Below, piece by piece: positions 57,901-64,000 of a DNA stretch of 64,000 nucleotides (the first letter of the stretch is position 1; each line of letters opens with the position of its first letter). The stretch comes from Sitta carolinensis (lineage: Eukaryota > Chordata > Aves > Passeriformes > Sittidae), in contig CM063284.1 in assembly GCA_032173965.1 (NCBI GenBank), positions 131,121,125 to 131,185,124 on the forward strand, written 5' to 3'. The translations under genes were made by a program, and so were the position numbers. The notes under the pieces are model-generated. The model made no database searches, had not been told where the DNA came from, and saw only the letters and a program-made list of their open reading frames with translations.

Positions 57901-60239
57901 TGTCATTCTGGAAAAAGAAACAAACTAGCTAAAACATAGGAACCCTGCTAACTAACTGCTACTGCTAAGCAGGGTCATATAAATACATAGCCTTCCTTTT
58001 AAAATATTGTTACCTATTTAGCAGCACCTCTTACTGTTTTCTTAATGTGCAGTTTCAATGTCTTAGAAAGCAAAACTTGCTTTATTTGACATTCATTGAA
58101 GAGGTAGTAACTCTATATCATATTGTCTATAAATAGAAACTTGGTTATCTATGTACTGTCATGTTTCTATGATTCAAGCAGTGGTTAGTCTTAATGATAC
58201 ACTGAATCCAGACTTTGGTACTTGGATAGAGCAAAAAAACCACCATTTTAAAGAAACTTAATTTTTTTTCCTTTTGGTTTTTCTGTTGTTGTTGAATGCA
58301 TGGAATGGTTTCATAAATCCAATATGTTGTTTTTTTCTAAATACTCTGGAATTATTTGTATGTGTAATTTAAACTTGTGATGATGTAATTGGATAGTCAT
58401 GGCATATTTTTATTTCTTTTGTGGGGAGGGAAAGGTGTACAGAATTCATATGTGCTTGTTACAAAGGTAACCATGCATTTGTTTGGAGGGGGGTGAAAAC
58501 TGTATTTCTGATTCCCTTTTAGAAGTCTAAAGAAAAAAGTGCAGGTGAAGAGCACTACTTTAATATTTACTAAGAAAGAATGTACATATTAAAAGCACTT
58601 CAAAATTTATAGAAATTTTGCTAGTACTGTTGTGTTGTAACTGAATTGTATCTCATCTGAAACTGCCCTATTAATAGTCCCTAGCACTGGGATTTTTCCA
58701 GTGAATAAGGCTTTTGAAAAGTGCACAGACATGAGAGTACTTGGTTTAAGCAGACTTTCATCCATTAGTTGTTGTGCCTTTAATTCAGCTAGGTTGCCAG
58801 TCAAGATTTCAGCTGTTAAAAATAGCAGGTCTCTCACAGACACCTGTACCTGTGACTCTCCTGGTGACCACTGAATAAAAATGAGCAGTTCTGGTTTTTT
58901 TCAGGCCAGTACTAAAAGATTTCTTCATTGTTCTGCTGTAACTGGAAGGAGAAAAGTCCTGAAAATTTTAATTGCTTCTTAAAGTACTCTGCTGAAAGTA
59001 TTTTACTTTTAAAATTCTGAGTGAATTACTTCATTTAAGAACAAAGAGCATCAGCCAAATGAATTTGGGGAGGAAGGAGCAGGAAGGGCTTTGTGACTGA
59101 TAGTTGTTAACTTGAAAGTAATGTGGCAACACAATGGATTTTGCTCGCTGCAGGACTAACAGAAGTGCTGTTAGTTTGATGGATGTTGGGAGCAAGGTGG
59201 GGTGATTTCTGTTTCTTCATGGGTGGGGGAGTGGGGATTATTGCTGCCTGTGTTCTGTATCATGTTATTAATAATTCATGGGTTGTTCTGTTGAAACTTG
59301 TTCAAATTACTAAAATTTTCTGGTTTCCATAGTGGGTCCCTTCAGTTGAGGAAACTATTGAATTTCTGCTCTTTTAATTTCTGGCTATTTATACCAAGTT
59401 GAAGGTTTATGAAAGAAGGTTCACTGAAAATTTTTTTTTTTTTTAACTGAAACTCTGATGTCTTTAATATTGGTGTACTCAGAAAAGTGCATTTAAAACT
59501 CAACATGAAACTCACGGTTTCAGGAATTCATACAATACTCTTTAAAAAAACATGCTTAGGAACATCTGCAGCTAAAAACAAACATGTTCCTGTCTTATTT
59601 GTAGCCTTAAGTGATCCCTTAACTTGGCTCAGTATTTTTTATTCAGCCCATGGCAGAGGGTAAGTTATGGATCACTCAGAACCACATTGCCACACTGAAC
59701 TCAAAACTGCTTAGTATGAGGTGGTTCCCTGTTTCCTCACAGATAGCAAGGCCTGTATTAACATTATTTCCACTTAGCTGTTCAATAGGCTATGACTTTA
59801 AGTGAGTCCTGATTTAAAATACCTGGTGAAGTATAAACCAAATACGGTGTTACTGAAGTGGGTTTTTTCAGAGGCCATTCTGACAAAGGCTGCCACTGAT
59901 TGTTTTCTATGACTGCTCTTTCCTTGGCCAGTCTTCCCTATATAGCTAACAAATAAAGTCATATCTCGAGCCGTGTCTGCAAACAAAGCAACAGAAGGGA
60001 GAGAATTCCTCTCTCATGTGATTCTGTAACTTGGACTTGCTCTCAGACAGCCCGGCGTTAATGTGTCTTTTGAAGAGGCATGGGACCCGGGAGACCAGTG
60101 CCGTTCTGAGCTTGTAGCCATTTAGCCGAAAGAGTATGAGCTATATCAACTGTCTTGCTTCTGCTCTCAGAAGTCTTCAAAGGCACTGTGAAAGATCAGT
60201 AACCTCACGTTTTCACCTGTTCACAGAGGCAGCTAGTGA
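57901..60239. other. Downstream flank of MTDH
   Basis: AT-rich; could include the extreme distal 3' UTR, as an AATAAA lies at 58874-58879. No second gene recognised. Confidence 0.7.
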
Positions 60240-62130
60240 GTGTGAAAAATACCTGCAGCCATGTCTGAAATCACTGCACTGTATGCAGTTAATTTTTTTT
60301 TCAAGAAGGGATGGATGCCAGGAAAAGCTTCCCTGGAGGGTAAAGAAGCTAATGAGTGCTAGGACTTCCTTAAGAATGCTCTTCTGAAAGCCCAAAAACA
60401 GTTCATCCCCTTTAAAGATAAGGAATGGAGGAGGGGCAAGAGACCCCTTGCATTAACTGTGAGGTTCCATGTCTGCTCAAAAGCAAAATATACCAGAGAT
60501 GGAAATGTGAATAAAATACCCACTGAGGATTATGTGGACACTGCCAGGGTGCATAAAGATGCAGTTAGAAGAGAAAAAGCTCAACTCCAATTGAATTTGA
60601 TCAAGATGTCAAAAAATACAAGAAAGGGTTCTTTGGGTGCAGAAACAGAAGGCAAATAATGTGCTATTGATAAACAGGCCAGGAGAATTAGTCACTGGTA
60701 ATGCTGAAAACGCAGAGGCTCTCAACAGTTCCTTCACCTCTGCACCACCGCTGCTGGGCCCCTGGCCTTGGGCCCAAAAATGCAGGCTCCTGCAACCACA
60801 GAGCCAGCAGTGTCAGTGAAGGAAGAGTGGGGTTTCAGCTATTACAGGAGCTGACATAGCAAGGCTGCTCTCCATATTCTTTGGGAAGTTGTGGACTTCA
60901 GAAAATGGCAGAAGACTGAAAAAGGCTAATGTAGCCCCGTCCACAAGAAAGGCTTAAAGGAGAATCTAGGGAATTTTAGGCCCATCAATCTTACTTCAGT
61001 CCCCGGGAAAATTATGGAACAAATCCTTCTGGGTAGCTATCACAAGTCAGATGAGGCACAGGATTGGGAAAAGCCAACATAGGTTGACTAAGGACAAATT
61101 GAGCTTGATAAACCTGGCCACCCTCTGTGACAAAGTAAGCTGCTTGGTTGATGTGGGGTGGGTGGTGGACATTGCCTCCTTGCTTTCTCCAAGGCTTTCA
61201 GTGGTTTCCTGCAGCCTCCCTCTGGCTCCTTTTCAAATGGGCAGTGTGGCACAAGTGGGGTCCCCCAGGGATTGATGTTTGGCCCAGAGCTGTTTGATAG
61301 CCTCATAACGTGATCAGGAAGATGGGATCAAGTGTACCACAATGAAGTTTCCCAATGACACCAAACTGAGTGGGAAAATAGGCACTTTGGAGGAGAGAAC
61401 CACCCTGCAGGAAGATTTGGATAGGCTGGAGAGTGGCTAACAAGAATCTGATGAACTCAAGCAAGGACAACCATAAGGTCTTTCACCTGGGAAAACATAA
61501 CCCAGGTGTGTAGCACAGGCTGGGAATTACCCAGCTGGAGCATCTCTGTGGAAAGGGATCTGGGGATCCAGGTGGGCAATCAGAGCAACGAGCAGTGCTG
61601 TGCTGGCAAAGAAAGCCAACAGGATGCTGGGCTGCATCACCAGCAGAGGTGCAGAAATCATTGTCCCACTCTGCTCAGTGCTCATCAGACCACACTGGAA
61701 TACTGTGCTGTTTTGGTCCCTGCTGTGCAGAAAAGCTGTGGACAGGCTAGAGAAGGTCCAGAGAAGAGACACAGACTGGAAAGCCTGTGACAGGGGCAAA
61801 GGCTGAGAGAACGGGGTTTGTTCAGCCTTGAGAAAGGAAGACTTAAGGGAGGAGACCTTATCATCCTGTTCCACTATTTAAAGTGGAGACTCCCTTTTTA
61901 CAAGTCACAAGACAAGGAATAATGGGTACAAGTTTTTCCTGATGAGGTTCCTGGACACATGGAAAATTTTTTCACAAAGAGAACAGTCAGCCATTAGAAT
62001 AATCTCCCCAGGGAAATTGTGGATTTCCCCAACATTGGAGACTGTTGAGATCCTGCTGAATGGATTGCTGGGACATCTTGTCTCAACTGTGCTTTTTCCA
62101 GGACAGGTTGGATCAGATGATCCTTGTACT
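60240..62130 (+). mobile_element. CR1 LINE fragment, about 1.9 kb, reverse transcriptase region to 3' end
   Basis: Recognisable CR1 blocks run from AAGCCCAAAAACAGTTCATC (about 60388) through the GCCCATCAATCTTACTTCAG region (60980), the reverse-transcriptase middle (61050-61350), GCCAACAGGATGCTGGGCTG (61615-61634) and a 3' end GGTTGGATCAGATGATCC (about 62105-62122). Many stops and frameshifts make it inactive. The left edge is approximate. Confidence 0.9.
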
Positions 62131-63127
62131 GTACTTTATGAAAAAAACCAAGGGCACCATCAAATGCCATAAAGCTGGCCAGATATTATTTTTTGAGTGC
62201 AGTAAAACCATGAACAGAAAACTGCTTGCTACCTGTCTTTCCATAATTGGTTTGGTTCTTTTCCCTGTGGTATATATAAAATGTATCTCAAGAATTTTAT
62301 TTCTATCTATTAAATTCTGCAGTTATCAGGGTGATTTTTTCCAGAAGTTTGAGACTTTGACAGGTCCATGTGTTCTTCAAACACTCTACTGCTTTAGGTT
62401 ACTGCAGTGTTAAACAGTATCCTTTTCATAACCACCACCATGTGGTTTCTGAATTACAGAAGAATGTAATCCATCAGTGATAGTGTGAGGGGGAATAAAA
62501 CCTATAAATTCAGTGATAAAAAAGGCTATAATCTTGGCCCAACTGAGTTTTGTCAGGGGCAGTTTAGGTCAGGGCAGCTGCCCCAGGTGCCTGTTTCAAG
62601 TAATCAGTTACAAGTAACCCTGTTGTGCCAGCATCATCTTTCATTTGACTTTTGAAGTATGTTATTCGAGTTTTCTGCCTTAGTTACCCTGCCCTTTAGC
62701 TTGGCTGCAAAGTTAGTCTTTCAATTGCTTTGAAACTTCTTCAGGTTAAACTCTTTCTCCATGAACCCTTGCCTGCATGGCCTGAGTAGCCACTTCAAGA
62801 AAAACCAAATGTGAGATTTCATGGTGACTCTTGCAGAGCAGTGGCCAACACCCAGCAGCTGCAGCAATGCAGCCACCTTCATAGATATCATCTGTCAACA
62901 TCATGCCTGGCTGGTTATTTTTAAAATATTTAAAAATTTAATCAGTGGATATTTTCAATAGTGTTATATATATTATGGAATAATTTGTGCTTATGTAGAA
63001 TATACGTGAAATAAAAGTTGTACTTGTGGTAGAAATTCTTAAGGTTTAAAAACATCACTAGCCAGGACCAGGGAAAATGTTGCTTCACGAATTGTGGAAC
63101 AGATGTCAACTGAGAGAAAGACCTAAT
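62131..63127. other. Gene-free stretch between CR1 and LTR
   Basis: AT-rich; nothing recognised. The same holds for 63600-64000 to the right of the LTR. Confidence 0.75.
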
Positions 63128-63134
63128 TAACAAA

Positions 63135-63591
63135 TGAAAAGGTGTGGCACTTCGTGAATGCTCTTTCCCAGGACAGTCCAGGAAACACCCAAGAGATGAA
63201 CGATCAAGATAAAGATATTCAGAGTCCTCAGGAGTGCACATTCCAATACCAGGTTCCCCTAACTCAACGATCAGCATTCATCGCTTCCCAGAAACGGTTT
63301 TGTCCAGCCCAGCACAGAGAATAAGAGACTACATGAATATGTGAAACCATGAAAAGAATAGGAGAAACTCTGCCCCAGGCGAAAAAAACTGTATAAAAAC
63401 TACCCCAGCAGAGACAACATTTGTGAACAGAGGGGATCCGAAGCGATAGAGTTCGGATCAGGGTTCACCCAGCGCCGACTCCTGGCTCGGTGCTGTTCCT
63501 TTGATTGTGGCTATCGGAGACCGAATTTCGGTTTCAAAATAAAAACCTGTTTTCTTTATTATTAATTCGGCTTTATCGTTTTATTACCTAT
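63135..63591 (+). mobile_element. Solo ERV LTR near the right end
   Basis: About 457 bp with TATAAA at 63392-63397 and AATAAA at 63538-63543, followed by a short AT-rich tail: a complete promoter-to-polyA LTR layout. The 8-mer TAACAAAT occurs at both edges (63128-63135 and 63591-63598), consistent with a target-site duplication of 5-8 bp. The ends are not a clean TG...CA pair, so boundaries are good to a few bases only. Confidence 0.72.
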
Positions 63592-64000
63592 AACAAATAG
63601 TTTCTCCATTTTTGTTGGAATTCTTTTCTGCATTTTTAAGGATGGAGGTTCAAACAGCAGTCTGCTCTGAACAAATGTGTTTATTTAATTAGAAACCTGT
63701 CTTTTTAATAAACAAAAATAATGTTACTTGGACTTGACCTGCATATTGAACACTTTTGAACAGTAGTAGTAGTAGAAAGTATTTAAGTGCTTTTCTGGAG
63801 TGGGCCTCAGCACTTGATGGAATTGAGCTGGCAAATCAATACTGTGCTATTTTATATTCATATACTATAGACATGCAATTCAAAGTCATCCAACTCATGC
63901 AGCCTGTTGTTAACTGGAACTTCTTTATAAGGTTTTAGGAGCATTTTTTTTCTGTGAGCCCTTAGCAGGTATGCAGAACAGAAAATTTAGTGACTGTTTT

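Noticed and set aside
60136..62413. Several 60-117-codon frames
   Set aside because: Fragments of, or next to, a decayed CR1 LINE with many stops and frameshifts; not a host gene.
1..64000. CRISPR arrays, bacterial operons, tRNA or rRNA genes
   Set aside because: None seen. The window is vertebrate nuclear DNA, and no spaced identical repeats or cloverleaf-type genes were found by eye.

Overview
This is a vertebrate nuclear window, almost certainly from a bird. It contains several CR1 LINE fragments with the avian-type 3' end, several ERV solo LTRs, large AT-rich introns and no bacterial-style gene organisation. The number and mix of LTRs fit a passerine, but that is inference.

Only one protein-coding gene can be supported: MTDH (metadherin, also called LYRIC or AEG-1), on the + strand from 25311 to 55865. 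I read 13 coding exons with consistent phases and canonical GT/AG junctions. The protein has a single N-terminal membrane segment, lysine-rich nuclear/nucleolar localisation clusters, the two-tryptophan SND1-binding segment, and a C-terminus ending KKKKKARRET. It would be 624 residues with every exon included, or 594 without an apparent extra cassette exon at 42859-42948. As written, exon 1 lacks one base near 25370/25371. The annotated ATG would therefore stop after 52 codons; this is most likely an assembly or sequencing error in a very GC-rich exon.

Layout. 1-5500: AT-rich intergenic DNA, no gene recognised. 5504-6220: solo LTR with a 6-bp target-site duplication (TSD). 6227-17970: gene-free, with a consensus CTCF motif (8092), a GTTT-rich microsatellite (11.7 kb) and a 53-nt poly-T (15.8 kb). 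18176-18875: LTR. 20.0-22.2 kb: an old, degenerate tandem array with a period of about 150-200 bp, split by a second LTR (20280-21110). 23.2-23.5 kb: compound microsatellite. 23.74-24.86 kb: CR1 fragment that ends where the MTDH CpG-island promoter begins (24.86-26.0 kb). 25.3-55.9 kb: MTDH, with an antisense LTR in intron 6, CR1 pieces in introns 2, 5, 6 and 7, and a near-consensus CTCF motif in intron 11. 55.87-57.9 kb: 3' UTR with several AATAAA signals and miR-30, miR-26 and miR-375 seed matches. 57.9-64 kb: intergenic, with a CR1 fragment (about 60.2-62.13 kb) and an LTR (63.14-63.59 kb).

The most interesting items are the degenerate tandem array split by an LTR just upstream of MTDH, the extra cassette exon with a NAGNAG acceptor, the run of symmetric exons around it, and the exon-1 frameshift. 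I found no convincing evidence of an unknown protein-coding system. Everything here was read by eye, without database searches.
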